This document shows, piece by piece, positions 14,363-27,400 of a stretch of 64,000 nt of DNA. The position numbers were made by a program, and so were the translations under genes. Positions within the stretch are counted from its first letter, which is position 1; the number at the start of each line of letters is the position of its first letter. The notes under the pieces are model-generated. The model made no database searches. It was not told the origin of the DNA and worked only from the letters and a program-made list of their open reading frames with translations. The DNA comes from Lineus longissimus (lineage: Eukaryota > Nemertea > Pilidiophora > Heteronemertea > Lineidae). The stretch covers positions 2,546,501 through 2,610,500 of the forward strand of contig NC_088311.1 in assembly GCF_910592395.1 (NCBI RefSeq), in the 5' to 3' direction.

Positions 14363-15425
14363 GGGAGTGTGCTAACAAAAATTAGTTTTTTTTCTCCAAA
14401 TGGCTTTATTTCATGGTCACTCTCCTCGGTGCTTCCTTAGATGAGGGGTGGTATACCGGGTGGCTGGAATAGATCCAAGTGCTGTTTAGTGACAAGTGTC
14501 TACGTATAATCGCTTTTTGTCAAAAGCTGCATTCTTCATCAAAGGGTTAAAGGAGTGGTCATCCATTTGGAAAATACCACTCAACTGTGCTCCCAAATCT
14601 CAGAAGATTGAAGCAGTGCTAACTGAAGACAGACGTGCGTACGAATGAAATCTCTTATTCAAATAAGGCACACACAAATCAAATCTGAACACGAGCAAAG
14701 CCCAACCTTATATCAACAGGATTTGCAATGAAATTAAAAATCCTTTCAAGTTCTGCCAAGCTCTTAGGAAGTGCAGGACATTAAAGGAACATACGCCTTT
14801 GATTTTCTATGACGAATGCAGAGATGGTCAATGGTCCATTTTAATTTTGACGACCAGGTACGTTCGTGGCGATTTTATCGAAGCTTGACAACACAAGAAA
14901 ATAAAGAAATTTATCCAATTATTCGTTCTGGCGTAATGAAGCATGATGATTCACTGGCCATCTGACCAGAATTGGCTCAGTCACAGTTATGGTCGCCCAT
15001 GGGGGATCCGGAATTTGACCGATTCAGCCATTTTTCCGTCTTAGAAGATAGAAATGCCAAAGTAATGGTCACTCGATCCATTTCTAATGCAAACATCGTA
15101 GAATTGCTATGTTCAAGTTCGCCGTTTGATTAATGGTCATTTGGTATACAATGTATATGTCTTAGAGGCGGATTTCCATGAGCGGGCAGTCCCCCAATGC
15201 ATTCGCTCTTCATGTTAGAATTCAAACTGTCAGCCGCCGGGTCATTTTTCATGAAAATGTTAGAATAACCATTCGGGCCAACGTCCATGATTGGGTTTTC
15301 TCCAAATGTAATCAAACAAACATGAGAAAAGAAATTGTGGGGAAAGGTAGAGTTATCTTTAAGTGCTTGAGCAGCCCTTTTCATGTTTGCGTTTAGAAGA
15401 GGCATTCTATCATTGCAATTCAAAC

Positions 15426-15620
15426 CTTCTGATCATTGGTAGCGTAAACAGCGATTGGGGTGGATGTAGATAGAACGATAGAACCATGGTCATACAAGTT
15501 TTGAATTGCTACACCTGAGTTCTTTTTTTGTCTTCCAGGTATGTGAGTTGAAAACCTTAAATGACAGTTTTCCTGTTTTTTTAAATAGCTCATCGGAAGG
15601 AAAAGTTCTTCCCCCTCCCC
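15426..15620 (-). CDS. Possible internal exon, weakly IgGFc-binding-domain-like
   Basis: On the minus strand, CTTTTTCCAG (ending at 15621) is a good splice acceptor. An open 65-codon segment follows and ends at AAG before GTTTGA (donor-like, 15425 downward), so both boundaries fall in phase 0. The in-frame stop comes just after the putative donor, as expected at an exon/intron edge. The product contains SIVLSTSTPIAVYATND near its C-terminal side. This resembles the strand ('S..PI.VYA.N') that recurs in the N-terminal domain of IgGFc-binding proteins, secreted adhesive or mucus proteins that are numerous in echinoderms and other invertebrates. The stretch before it is shorter than in that family, and I found no flanking exon of the same domain. 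It could be an isolated pseudo-exon or coincidence. Confidence 0.25.
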
Positions 15621-16189
15621 CTGGAAAAAGGCGATGTACATGTATTGTACATTGGCAGATCGGTGCTTGTTGTCTCCCAATATCAAGATTAAGGGTGTTT
15701 TACAGGGATATACTGATGCTGTTTTATCAAGGCAAATGTACAGCATTAAAACCAAAATCTTTGATTGAAACAATCCCATAGATTACCTTAAGAGCACTCT
15801 TTGAAGACCACATTTTGATAAACACACAAGAAATATAATGGACACTGAATAAACATATGAAGATCAAACACTTTCATCATTTGAGTTATTGTGCAATGAA
15901 GCTTTCCTTTAATCTTTGCTGAAGCTTTTTTCGTTGGATCAGTTTCTTTACTTTCTCTATTAACTTGCCTGTTTCTAACATAATTCCCATGAAAGATGGT
16001 TGTTTTAGCTATTTCTAACATGTCTAAGCTTATCATTAAGGTGCTGTTTTAACCACTAAGTTAGAACGTATGCATTGGACTCCGTTGCATCATAGTGGTT
16101 TTTTCAAACGTTGTTGTTGTTGAATTGAAATTTCTTTTTTTTTAAATGATAAAAACAAAGCAAGAACTTGAAAAAAAGTTAAATCTAAA

Positions 16190-16218
16190 TTTGAATTTAG
16201 AATTAATTTAAATTCAAA
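16190..16218. repeat. AT-rich inverted repeat, 10-bp arms
   Basis: TTTGAATTTA (16190-16199) and TAAATTCAAA (16209-16218) are exact reverse complements around a nine-base loop. They sit within an unusually A/T-rich run from about 16105 to 16245. Confidence 0.75.
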
Positions 16219-16980
16219 ATGAAACTAAAATTAAATTGATGATTTGAAAAGTACCAAGCAATACTGGTTTGGGTTTGACACTGATCAGAAAGAAGAACTG
16301 ACATTGGACGATTTGAAAACTCGATACATTATGGAGTGGACATGAGGAAATGGTCAAACTTGCTCAAGGAACGAAATTGATGATAAACGCAGCCATGGGT
16401 CAATTTAGATGCTTCGATATGCGACGATGAGCTATTTAAGTCAAATCGCTCGCAAGTTTATGGAGGAAAATCTTATCAATCCCTAGCAATGCTGAATATA
16501 TGCATCACGATTTGCTGTTTTACCACCCCAGTGAATTAGCATAAAGAAATTTGTCATCAGTGGACAACGTCTCCCATATGGCTGATCCATTTTAGAGAAA
16601 AATGATATAATATTGGCAGCGCTTGGAGCGGATGGGAGCGTATGCATTTGTAAGGAAATGGCTGTCAAATGATTTGTTCGCCTGATAGTCCGCTGCACTC
16701 GAAATAGAATTTTCCTGCGAATTGTTGTCGATTTAGAGTGCTGGCTTTATCAGCTTCCATTACAGACTCCGATCATATTTAAGATTTCCAATAAAGGCGT
16801 ATGTATGTGAGAATTGGTCAGTAGCCGCCCTGGCCAGGGGATTAGTATAATAAATTGACTGCTGGATTGGAATATTTATATTTTGTATAAAAATGTTGAG
16901 GACAAGAAAACGTATTATTTTAATGACATCACTCATGTATGGGTTCCAGCTTCTGTCTGACATTTGATAATGGTTCAGAA

Positions 16981-16992
16981 CTCTCTCTCTCT
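16981..16992. repeat. (CT)6 run
   Basis: Six perfect CT units make a short dinucleotide run of no obvious significance. Confidence 0.85.
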
Positions 16993-17085
16993 ACTCACCC
17001 CAATATGACAAATACATCTAATGGCAAGTTGGCCATTGCATGTTGAGTGGATTTCTTCTTTTTCGGTGATGTCGGTTGTGGTGTC

Positions 17086-17102
17086 GGGGGGGGGGGGGGG
17101 GG
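17086..17102. repeat. Poly-G tract, 17 bases
   Basis: Seventeen consecutive G residues are followed by TAGGGGGT, so a second G-run lies within a few bases. The exact length in the genome is uncertain because homopolymers of this length are often misread. A G-quadruplex is possible. Confidence 0.95.
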
Positions 17103-19552
17103 TAGGGGGTGATGTCAGAACTTAAATCCTTTCAATATACCAATCTGTCTTATCATTTTCAAGCAATCACTAATTGCTCTAATAAATCATCAGAACAGTA
17201 GCGTTTTTGATGCTATGGAGGAATTTCGGTAAAGAATAAGATAATGAAAATTAACCCAGATACAGCTAAGTAAACTATTGGGGGTAATGATGTAATTTGA
17301 TGGATAGCCCTCGGATGTTCACTTTTCGGTTAGAATTAGTTCTAGGTCTTACATCTGTCATTCTAACGAAAATTGACCACAATTCAGATGACATATAAAT
17401 GTCACTCCATTTGAAGAAAACTGAAGCCAGACAAATTTTAGATATCAATCAAGTTATTTTTTTGTTCGGCGATCCGAAATGGATACTGTTTAAGTGCGTC
17501 AACACGACGATTAAAAAAACTCATCAGCCAAGAATTCAATGGGCTATTCTGTTGTAATCACCAATCGCTCCAAATGTCCTGCAGTGACCATCTTTAGTTA
17601 GGATGAAGAAACCATAGGGGTATCAATCAGAACTAGAATAAAAGACATTGCATTGTCGAAAATGGAAAAATGCCACTCATTTCTGGTGTTAAGTATAGTT
17701 GTTGAAAGAAACGATCCCTATGGCTTCACTGACCGGTCCATTTTACTCCGTAATCACGGTATAAAACTGCCGGGTTCTGGTCCAAGAGAATAAAACATAT
17801 TCTATGATCTCCGGCTGCATTGTTCGTTTGGCAATTGTCCGACTTGTAACTGGACAACTGGGTATTATCGATTCCCTAGGATAAATATAAACCTCACAAA
17901 AATTATATATCCCAGACAAAATTGTCCAAAATGGCCGTCCGGTTTCGACAATAGCAGATGCTCTGCTGTATCATTATTTAAATTATGCATACGTATGTTG
18001 GAGCCCGGGCAGGACCTTCAGAAATTTTATTGCCTAAATATGTGGTTATTACCATCGTGTTGGGCGAATATTTACATAAATTTCTCCGCTATAATGACGT
18101 TTGCGCATTAGTGCTGGCATCTTCTTGGGGGCATGGACGTCGCTCTTGATCAATACATGAAATGGTCGGTCACCTGATGCCAGAGTTATTCACGATATAC
18201 GACCGATACTGTCCAACATTTTATTATCAATTTTCGTGATTTAGAGCCCTGGTTTTTGGTGCGTTCAAATATGCAGATTTTTTCTTCCTATCCGGTGACT
18301 TTTCATTCTAAATAATGAGACGGGCCGTAGACCTGACTATCTCGCCTAATTTATCAAATTCGTCCGCTGGAGCCGGCCAGGAGGGAACTCCTACATTGCG
18401 TAGAATTAATTTTCATGATCGTCTTTTCGAATTTATCACAGACCCTCGGCAACATGGTGATCGTTAACGAGCTTGACTGAGTCAGATGTTTTCAAAAAGG
18501 CCAGTGCTCGTCTCGGTTAACTTGCCCATATATCAAAGTGTACTATTATCATGCTCATTGCATCGGCGACAAGATCAAACCAAATTGGGAGCTGCAAAAA
18601 TTATAGTGGCTTCTTGATTTGTTATCCGTTACAATTTGACTGGTTTTTGGCCACAAGGAAGAGGTACTTTTCAAAAGATCATATTAGCCCATGGGTCCTG
18701 ACCAACATGCCATCAGTACGTATTGTCATTCCCAGGTGCAAGTTGAAGTCTGTAGCATTGAAAATTATAAAACTTCAATCTATTTCACCCACATGAATTT
18801 GTTTTATGCATCCCACGTTCACCTGCAATGGACAAATCGTTGTAGTCCGTGGGTGAAACATTTATCAAGTGTTTTTTTTATTAAATTCGAAAATTGAATC
18901 ACCTCAAGTATTTTGACCCAGATTTAAAAGGTGTGTCGATAAAAGTCAAAGAAGTTCCAAGCTTCCAAATTGAAATTCATCAGCTGAAATTTTGACCCGT
19001 ATCTAGGTGTGTTTAATATAATGAGCAACTCTAGATGTAACGGGTGAATGCCCTGTGGTTCAGGGGTAGATCGACAGAGCGGATGCATTGTTGCCAAATG
19101 ACACTTCAAAGCATCACATTACAAAAGAGCAAATGGCATCGTTTGCGTAGTTTGAGGTGTGTTACTCCGATTCATTCAAGCGTAAGCGCCGGCACGAGTG
19201 GAATTCCTCCAAGTTCTGGCACGTGCTGAAGAGATTTTTTTCACATTCGTTCGAGCATAGTGTTTGTATTACCACTTCGTAGGCGGAGGTTGCACGAGGT
19301 GTGTCAGCACTCCGGCATTGTTGTGTCTGCTCCTGTTTCAATGTTTGTCTTTCAAGGTTACACACGAGGGGTCCTTTTCATGCGGAAATCACACAGCGGT
19401 TACCTGGCCTCTCCTTCACTTGTGTCATTGCCAGCTGCTTTTGAGTTAACCTTCTAAAGTCTAGGTGTCCAAATATCAAATTCAAACTCAACGTATCAGA
19501 AGTCTCTTCGTCAGAGTCTTACAAAAAGAAAGTTTATTTTGAAAGCATTTAC

Positions 19553-19983
19553 CCTTCCAGGCACCAATGATACTTTATTTGCTCAGCTTTTTAATTTGAA
19601 AAGGACCATCTGTGATTACGGCTAAGATTTCCTCAGCTTCAGGGCCACAACTCGGAGATTTTCAGAACCTGTCCGGAATTTTGTAATTAGTTGCCCCTCT
19701 ATTCCTTCCTTCCCTCACACATTGTGAATGTTGAGATACTATGAAATATATCTTTAGAGAGTAAAGATACAAGTTTTTATTTAAATGACCATATCTCGGT
19801 GAATGCTCATCCACTGAAACTCCCATGGGTTCAAATTCATTCATTATTGGGAAGAAAGAAAATTGAGTGTGACGACTTCACCTCCTGGAAGGCATTGCTA
19901 CTTTATTGGCACAGCCTTTCACTTTCAAAAGAGCCATCTGTAATCACGACTAAGATTTCCTGAACTCCAGGGGCCAGTTCCCA
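19553..19983 (+). repeat. Pair of diverged direct repeats of about 100 bp
   Basis: The segment 19553-19654 recurs as 19882-19983 in the same orientation. Shared blocks include ACTTTATT, AAAAG(G/A)(A/G)CCATCTGT and CTAAGATTTCCT in the same order and spacing. About 230 bp of unrelated-looking sequence lies between them. A much weaker echo (ACCATTCACTCTCAAAAGAGC) lies near 23610. This could be an old dispersed element or a local duplication; no ends or coding parts are visible. Confidence 0.6.
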
Positions 19984-21170
19984 TCTGCACCTTCGGGGCT
20001 TCACCATCATCTCCCTGGCAATCAGTTCAATTCCAATTTGAAGAGAGTTATCTTAGAAAAAAGGACAGTGCGTGTCCGGATGGGATTGCTTCATTCTGAA
20101 TGAAAAAACTTTCCGTGTTAGGAAGGATAGTTCATTTCTGGGGTTTTTCTTGACTGTGCTTAAAAACGTTCAGAAAGTGCTGTGATTTTCTTGATTTAAG
20201 TTTTTGGAAAGCAATTGTAGGTAAAATACAATGTGAACATTCACTTTAAGGTCTTTTAAATTCTGATATCACTGTGTTCAAGATGCTTGCTTTCCTTATA
20301 TGAACTCCTAAGATCTCGGTTTTATTTTAAATGACAAAAATATCTGTACATTTCTTATCCATGTTGTTTGTTTTATTTGAATCAATCCAGATAATGTCTT
20401 GCGTCTTATTTTCTAATTAACAATTTTGCGGTCTCTTGCAATGGAATAATCTCTTTTTGCGCATGACTGAGTGACAATTAGCGTCGGAATGGAATGCTCA
20501 GCCATCTTCTGCTGCTTGGCTAGAAAACATGGCCAAAGTACAAAATAATGATGTCGAGATGTGTATCTAAGACAACACATGTCCAGCTTCTAATCCGCTT
20601 CAAAGACAAAGACGCATTTGATCATCTTCACGGCGTGTTATTCATGCACGAAGCTGCGCACCAACCCTCTGGTATCTGATGGCCATCAAACATGGCCATG
20701 TCCTCCTCCATTCCTCAAAACAGCAGAAAATTAACTTTTTTATGGTGGCCTTTAGTTCTGCTTCGTGAGCGCACAGTGAAACGACCTGATTGGCTAGTCG
20801 TGTTCAGATTGCTGTGGACTTAACGCGCCCAATCTCAGTATTCCGTTGCTTTAGATTAAAATCTTTGATGCTTTTTTGCATTGTCAGTCTTGACAACGTG
20901 GACAGATAATGAATTAGCACAGATTTGCAGCAGGGGCGGATGGATTAACCCTCCATGTCCTTGCAGGTAACATCACAACAATCATGTCTACAGTCAGAGA
21001 GCAAACGACGTATACGACTGCGGGAAATAGAAGAAATGGTCTAGACAGCGACATGCCATTCTGGACAATCGTAAGATGTCGCAAAAAAGTCTCGCACAGC
21101 AAGTGGTGTGTGATTGCTCCCAGTAATCTGGCAGCTCTTTTGTATGGCGTCCTTGTTGCAAACGGGAATG

Positions 21171-21490
21171 GCTTCCTGGTCAGTGTGAATCAATACAGTG
21201 GAGTGTTTGGGTTCACTTCCAAGGGGAGGCATATGGATTATCTGTAAGGTAGAGATGCCTAGCGTGTGGGGCTAAATTGTAGCCTTAGATGGGGCACTTT
21301 GCTTCCTAGGCAGTGTGAATCATTACAGTCGAGTGTTGTGGTTCGCTACCAGGTGTGTAAAATGGATATGATATAAGGTAATGATGCATAGTGAATGATT
21401 GCAGATTGGAGCGTTGGACACGTCGCTTGCTCTCCTTGATAGCCATATGTTTTGAACTCGAGAATTGGGATCGCTCCCATATAGAAGCAT
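21171..21490 (+). repeat. Degenerate tandem repeat, period about 130 bp
   Basis: The block starting GCTTCCTGGTCAGTGTGAATC at 21171 recurs as GCTTCCTAGGCAGTGTGAATC at 21301, and more weakly as GCTCTCCTTGATAGCC at 21429. Later parts of each unit also match, including CAGTGGAGTG/CAGTCGAGTG and GGTTC.CT.CCA. A partial earlier unit may begin upstream at about 21041. The open frame across it (20984-21247 on the plus strand) is short and unlike any protein I know. Confidence 0.7.
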
Positions 21491-24400
21491 GTCAGTTTAA
21501 AGACTAACCAAATAACGTTTAAAAAGGAGATTCGATATGTGATGAATATAAAACACAGAAAATACAGATCAGATACAGTCACGACTACAATATATGATGG
21601 AAAATGCCTAAGGCACATTTAAAGGCCAAAGAAAAAATGACATCTTCTTCATAACAATCCACTTGATTGTCTCCAGGTAACAAAACTACTTCATCTTAAT
21701 CATCTTCATCTGCATCTTCTTTTCCGTTTTCCTCCAAAAAGGTGATCAACAAGATATTGTTAGATACTTAGAAATACATTAGTTTCACGTATTCAACAGC
21801 GACGTACATTTCCTCCCCAGGTGAAAAAATCTGGCATATGATGTCGCATGCCAAAAAGTCCATCCGCCGAATACAATTTTCTAATCACTCGAGATGTCAC
21901 CTGTACCATTGAAGCTGTATGTTGATGATGGACAAATTGTTGTTATGAATAATTTAGTTTGAGGGGATGTTTATTATGGCACCAGTCTTAGTCGAAACGA
22001 TTTCAGGGTTTAGGGCAGTAGGGTCAGTAGAGATGTGATAGAGTGCAATATATGATGCTTTCTTTTTGTTTGGAAAAAAGATGGCTTTCTTCAAAGTATG
22101 CCATCGTATCTTTCTGGCCATGTCTTTATGTAGGTCATTGGACCGTTTAACAAGAGAATTACATATTTCTTATAAAGTAGCTGTGTAGGTGAGAAAGTAG
22201 TTTTTCTCTGCCTCTTGTATCTTTGGGACAGTCCCTCAGGGATAGTTTGTTTTTCTACTAATATTTGCTAGGACGCAGAAACGATGGGAGGCAGGTTTTC
22301 TTGCAGCTTCGAGGGATCTCAGCCTAGTGTTGGGTGAAGAGATTTGACTGCTGAGATTCAATAATAAGCCAGGTGAATGGGATTACGATTTGATTTCAGT
22401 AAACTTGTGACACGAGTGAAGCTGAGCATAAAGGTGTGATCCGAGTCTAGCTTGGAACTGCAGATACCTTTTAGCATAAATTAAGGTATAAAATACATAA
22501 TCTGAAAATCTTTGTTTTAGTTTACACAAAAGAATGTCTGGCTGTCATACATTCTGCATGGCTCCAGGGGTTTTACCAGTCAGTGTGAAGACAAATGGTG
22601 GGTCGTCTTTCTTCATTTTGCATAGGTTTCAAGGGCATGTGAGCAATAAACCAAACTCACGATTTAAACCCACCTAGCACAAAGCTGACCAATCGCTTGC
22701 TGGAATCAAAGTACATACACGCAACGTGGAACTTGGACACGTCTCTTGCTAAACAAACGCCAACACCAATACCTGGACAAAAGACCATGTTGATGATACT
22801 AAACAGCACGATTAGAAAAATCTGCCCATGTACAAAGAGAATCCGATATAACCTCCATTAGACATATCTTTGCCTGTCCAAGACAGATCAGAAATTAATT
22901 CCATGACATTTGTGACGAAATGAAAAAAATAGTCACCGGGCATTGTCGCGAGATGTTCTTTGTTAATCTGGCTGTATCGAAATGGTTTGTTTCTGGATTT
23001 AAACCTGTTTCTGTACGAAATGGTATAATCTCCTATTTGGCTCGTTTCCTAATGGATCTATCCCTTTTTTGTTGACTCCGATATTCGAACTGGCAAAAGG
23101 TATTTGAAGATCGGCAGACGTCTAAAGGCTTTCATGCTGACTATGCTTCTTATGTTAAATAATCCCTGTTTTAGTTTGACAAAGATGAAAGTGGCTTGGA
23201 TAATAAGCTATTTGCTCTTATACTTAGTCATTAACACATTCTGGGCAAATGGTTACTTTCAGCACTTGTTTATCGTCAGTGGTATAATCTGCTCTTGGCT
23301 ATCTATATTCATGTGACGACACACTAGGCATCTGTTCATCTTCTTTATGTTGAGTGGACATGAGCTCACAGATTCTGCAAGGGTTTTTGAATTGTCAAGC
23401 TCCATCTTGCTAACAGGGTCGTAGTTTGTTTTTGAAGGTTCCTGTTCCGATTCACAAGCTCAAGAAGCACCGATCTGTCTCTTGTCAGTCTCCAATCTTA
23501 AGAGAAAATATTTCTTCCTGCATCCCCAAAATACATTTGTCTTTGATTTCAACTTATTGGTATCTCTTATTACGCAATTCGAAGTATCTGGGTCTGACCC
23601 TGACAGACAAACCATTCACTCTCAAAAGAGCAACCTAGAAGACCGATTACAGTGTAAAAATTTGTGACCCTTCATCCTAATAGCCATTGAACAAGGGTCA
23701 TAGGGTTTCATGAGTATCGTTCAGCTCCAAGAATAGCTTCATTCCAATGAAAGGCCACCATAAGCAACCTGATACAGCCGTTTGGCTTGAGATTCTGTGC
23801 CCTGAATTGTAACGTTCAGAGAATACACATGTCCAGAAAAATGTAAACATTGTACATCACGGTGGACAATTCGAGATTGAGAGAATCAGAACCTGATCAG
23901 AATACGACTTTGATAGAGTGTGTTTCCAGTCAGTATTGCTAGAGTTGCTTTTGTGGCAGAGGTGGTGAGCTGATGACATCAAGTCGTGTGAATTAATGCC
24001 GTGTTGTCAACACTCATCCTACGCGTGTGTAGTAGTTGGAGACGGTAAGCCTCTGCATGTTTGGTATATCCGACGCTGACATCATCTTTGTACACCTGAG
24101 CACTTGCTTTTGCATATTGGTGTAAAGCGTTCTTTTGTTGGTTGTAAGAGTTTCTTTCTGGTTTCACATGTCAGAGTAGATCATCATGATATGTCATTAG
24201 TGGTGAGGTTTGGTATCTTTGTCAGTAAGTGGGGGGTACTCCTAATGACTGTTATTTTCAGTTGTCAACAGTTCTAAGTTCTGATCTCTAGGATCAGATC
24301 GTAAAAATCAAGGCAACAAGATAAGAGGGTGAAATTGCATACCCGTACTAAATCATTGACCGGAAAAGGTTTTTTTCGGGCTTTTTCTGTCAAATTAACT

Positions 24401-27400
24401 AAACAACACCTCCAACATAGAAAAAAAATCACAGTTAAGAACTATCATTCAGAATATTTATCTAACATGGCCCATAAAACCAATGTGATGACACTCTTGA
24501 TCAAATTGCACTGAATCATGATGATGCCATTTGCTTCGTTACTTTATATTGGAAATCTTTACAAATTTTATTGCGTGATGATCTATCTGGAGATGTCCTT
24601 CGAGAAAGCACTAAGTTTTTGGTAGCCCGTTACACTTCTTGGCCTGTTTGTGCAATTGTTGTTAAATTTGTTGCTGACTTTGACCTAGATTTCAATCTAC
24701 ATGAGAGACCGTTAATTCTTCTCATGGAACGTAGAAGACTGAAGCTCCAAATCTAAAAATGAAATTTGCTTTCTTGTATATCCATTAACATCATGGTCAG
24801 CACACCAAACAGTAATATAAGTCTGATGGTAGTAAAAGGTGATAAGTTTATGAGCTGAATGATATTTGCTATGTATGGAAATGTGGACCTTTTTCTACAT
24901 GTGTCCAAGCATGAGCATCCCCTGCCCAAACTCTCAGTTGACTTCTTTTCACATGGTCAATAAACAAATTAGATTCTGTTTAAGATCTTGTTGTTACTGA
25001 TCATCATTATGGCATCGATTTGTCATTTTTGTATTGAAAATCGTTACCAACGTGATTTCGTGTGAAGTTAGTCTAGTGCATTGATTGTTACCGAACCTAT
25101 GTGATCTTGGATGAGCAGAGGACGCTGCCGTATTGCATTGATAGCAAGAGAGGTAACGTGACTAGGTGAATACATGCCATGCTGTCAACGATAATAGCAT
25201 ACATAAAGAATTGCCCGACACCTTCATCATCATAATACATCACCTAGGGTAGTGTTTTGCTTGTCATGGCCTACTAAATAGAAGGCCTCTGACAGCTACT
25301 CAAAGCAGACGAGGTATCAATACATGCATCTTCGGGGATGGTGCCCTTAGTTTTATTGTACCGACTGTGACTAGCTTTCATTTGACTTCTCTTTTCTTTC
25401 ACTGTGACATTTTGATGATATTTGATAGGCCCCTTATCCTGACTTATGCACAACTATCCATCTCACTTAAAGCTGTCCCTATTCCCAAAAATTTACCAGA
25501 TCCCCTTGGAACTAAGATATGATTGTGATCAGAGGTCAGAAAAAATCTGCCGTTCGCATGCCGGTGCTAAGAGGCTTAATCCTAAACCATCGGCAAGAGG
25601 AGCGAGGGCTGCTTGCTGTCAGTGGTTCGGCGACGTCATAGAAATGTTTGTTTCTCCTACGCATGTAGAAAATTGCGTTCTTATATAAATTGCTCAAGTT
25701 TGTTTTTTTAGGTTAGGTTATTTACAAAATGACTGATGTCAAGGTCAGCATTGCAGATTGAATAAGAGCTTTCTGCACTACAAAATGCATTTATTGAAAG
25801 CCTCTTCATTGTATTAACCAACTTGCTGTTAAAGACCTGAAACTGGCTCTTCTGCATCCCAACAGTCTGCTACTCTGCTACTTTGACAAAAGGCAGGGAT
25901 TCTGGTACTTTAAGGATAGATTTACTGCTCAGGTACTGGTATCTAAAAGGAAAGCTCGGATAACAGCACTAAATTTGGTTGTTTTACCGATATCGATCCT
26001 GCCCGATAGCGAAACTAAACGATCACTTGGCGTGGCCGTTATGTGACAGGATGTCGTCTGCTCGAGGCTCAAAAACGGTGATGATCGGCCAGGTGTGACT
26101 AACAGCCACCGAGACAACATGAAAGAAGTGATTTGGCGGGCAACAACACAGGTTTTCACACTTCAGGACAAGGTTACTGCTGCTAGAGCATCTTCAAGGA
26201 GAGTGCTAAGGAGTCGCCTTATGAGGAAATTATAAATCTCTTTAAAAGGCATTCTCTTGTCCGTTTGTTTGGATAGGATAATTAGCATTAGCTGATTCAC
26301 TGTGTGGAGTCTCTAAGACAATGTTATCGCCGATTTAAAAGATTTTAAGGGCTTCAGGGGTGAAATAGTAGAGTTAAATGTGATCCTGCGAGTAACAGAA
26401 CTTGTGTATTTCATAGCATGTTGACTGGTAATGCTTTTTATCAGGATGAATATCGAAGACACCATTCATATTCTTAACAACATTACCAAGGTTTTTTCCA
26501 CCCATGAACCCTGATACAAATTTCGCGAATAAGGGCTAGTGTGCAACTCTAAACTGACCATGTGAGACGATGGGTCTCATCAAGTATAGATTCTGATCTA
26601 TACTTGGTCTCAGTGATGGTGTTACGACTTAAGAAACTCCCTTGTTGAAGGGAATTTCCCTTTGGCAACAGAAGATAGAATGTGAGCAAATTTAGCTTCA
26701 CCGGCTCATTGAATATGACAGCTTCATCATAAAGAACCAACTTTGGAAAAAGCTTGTAACAAATGTTGCCAGCAATGCCTCTCATCCTCTTAGCGTCGTA
26801 TTCGACTTTATAATCCCAGCAGAATGAATGAGATGAAAAATCGCGAGAATGTAGCAAGAATTTAATTTGTCCATAGCAATGGAACATAACAACGACTTGT
26901 GCTGAAATATTTTGCCGATGGCAGTTCGTGATTTTCATCTAGTCGAGTTTGTTGCCATAAACAGTTTGATTGAATTGAGCTTTTGTTCTTGCCAAGAACC
27001 TGTTGTTTTGACATTTTGGTTGAGGTAGGTTGCCTTAAGCATGAAGATGAGTTGGGTTCTTGTCATTTTTAGAAATATCTTTTGAAAGGTGGGTTTACAA
27101 ATAATCCTGATTTGCACCCCAGATAGCACAATGTCTGTTTTTTGAGTTTATCTTTTGGAATTTGTGTCATTGTTGTGATTGTACTCAAAATTGTCCCTGC
27201 ATTGCAGCATTTAATTTTAAGCCTTCTCTATGTAATGTCAACTTTGTTGTTGAAAGCATTGACTCTTCTATGGACATCACTTCATATCTTTTTGAATTCT
27301 TCCTTTCTTCATCCTTCCTTAAGTTTTGTCACCATGGCTTGAAGTAGAGGGGCTTGGGGCTTGCTTCCCCCAAGGAGCGCAAATCGCAAACGAGGTGTTT

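Larger units (their letters stand above)
14361..19552. other. Non-coding stretch apart from one possible exon
   Basis: Apart from the possible exon at 15426-15620 and the simple repeats, I see no gene. The parts around 16440-16740 and 17880-18480 are complex, non-repetitive sequence without long frames, the kind that can hold regulatory DNA, but nothing in one sequence alone proves this. Confidence 0.5.

Noticed and set aside
14142-14440. Poly-proline and poly-valine/alanine frames
   Set aside because: They are direct translations of the GTG/GGC microsatellite and have no coding flanks.
19050-19080. A-box-like TGGTTCAGGGG, suggesting a tRNA or SINE
   Set aside because: No B box follows at tRNA spacing.
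19260-19457. Plus-strand frame containing HSGIVVSAPVSMFVFQG, another possible IgGFc-like strand
   Set aside because: Opposite strand from the candidate exon at 15426, no good donor, and similarity limited to a few residues.
26549-26938. 129-codon minus-strand frame
   Set aside because: No domain, no partner exons and AT-rich codon use like the background; frames of this length are expected by chance in 64 kb.
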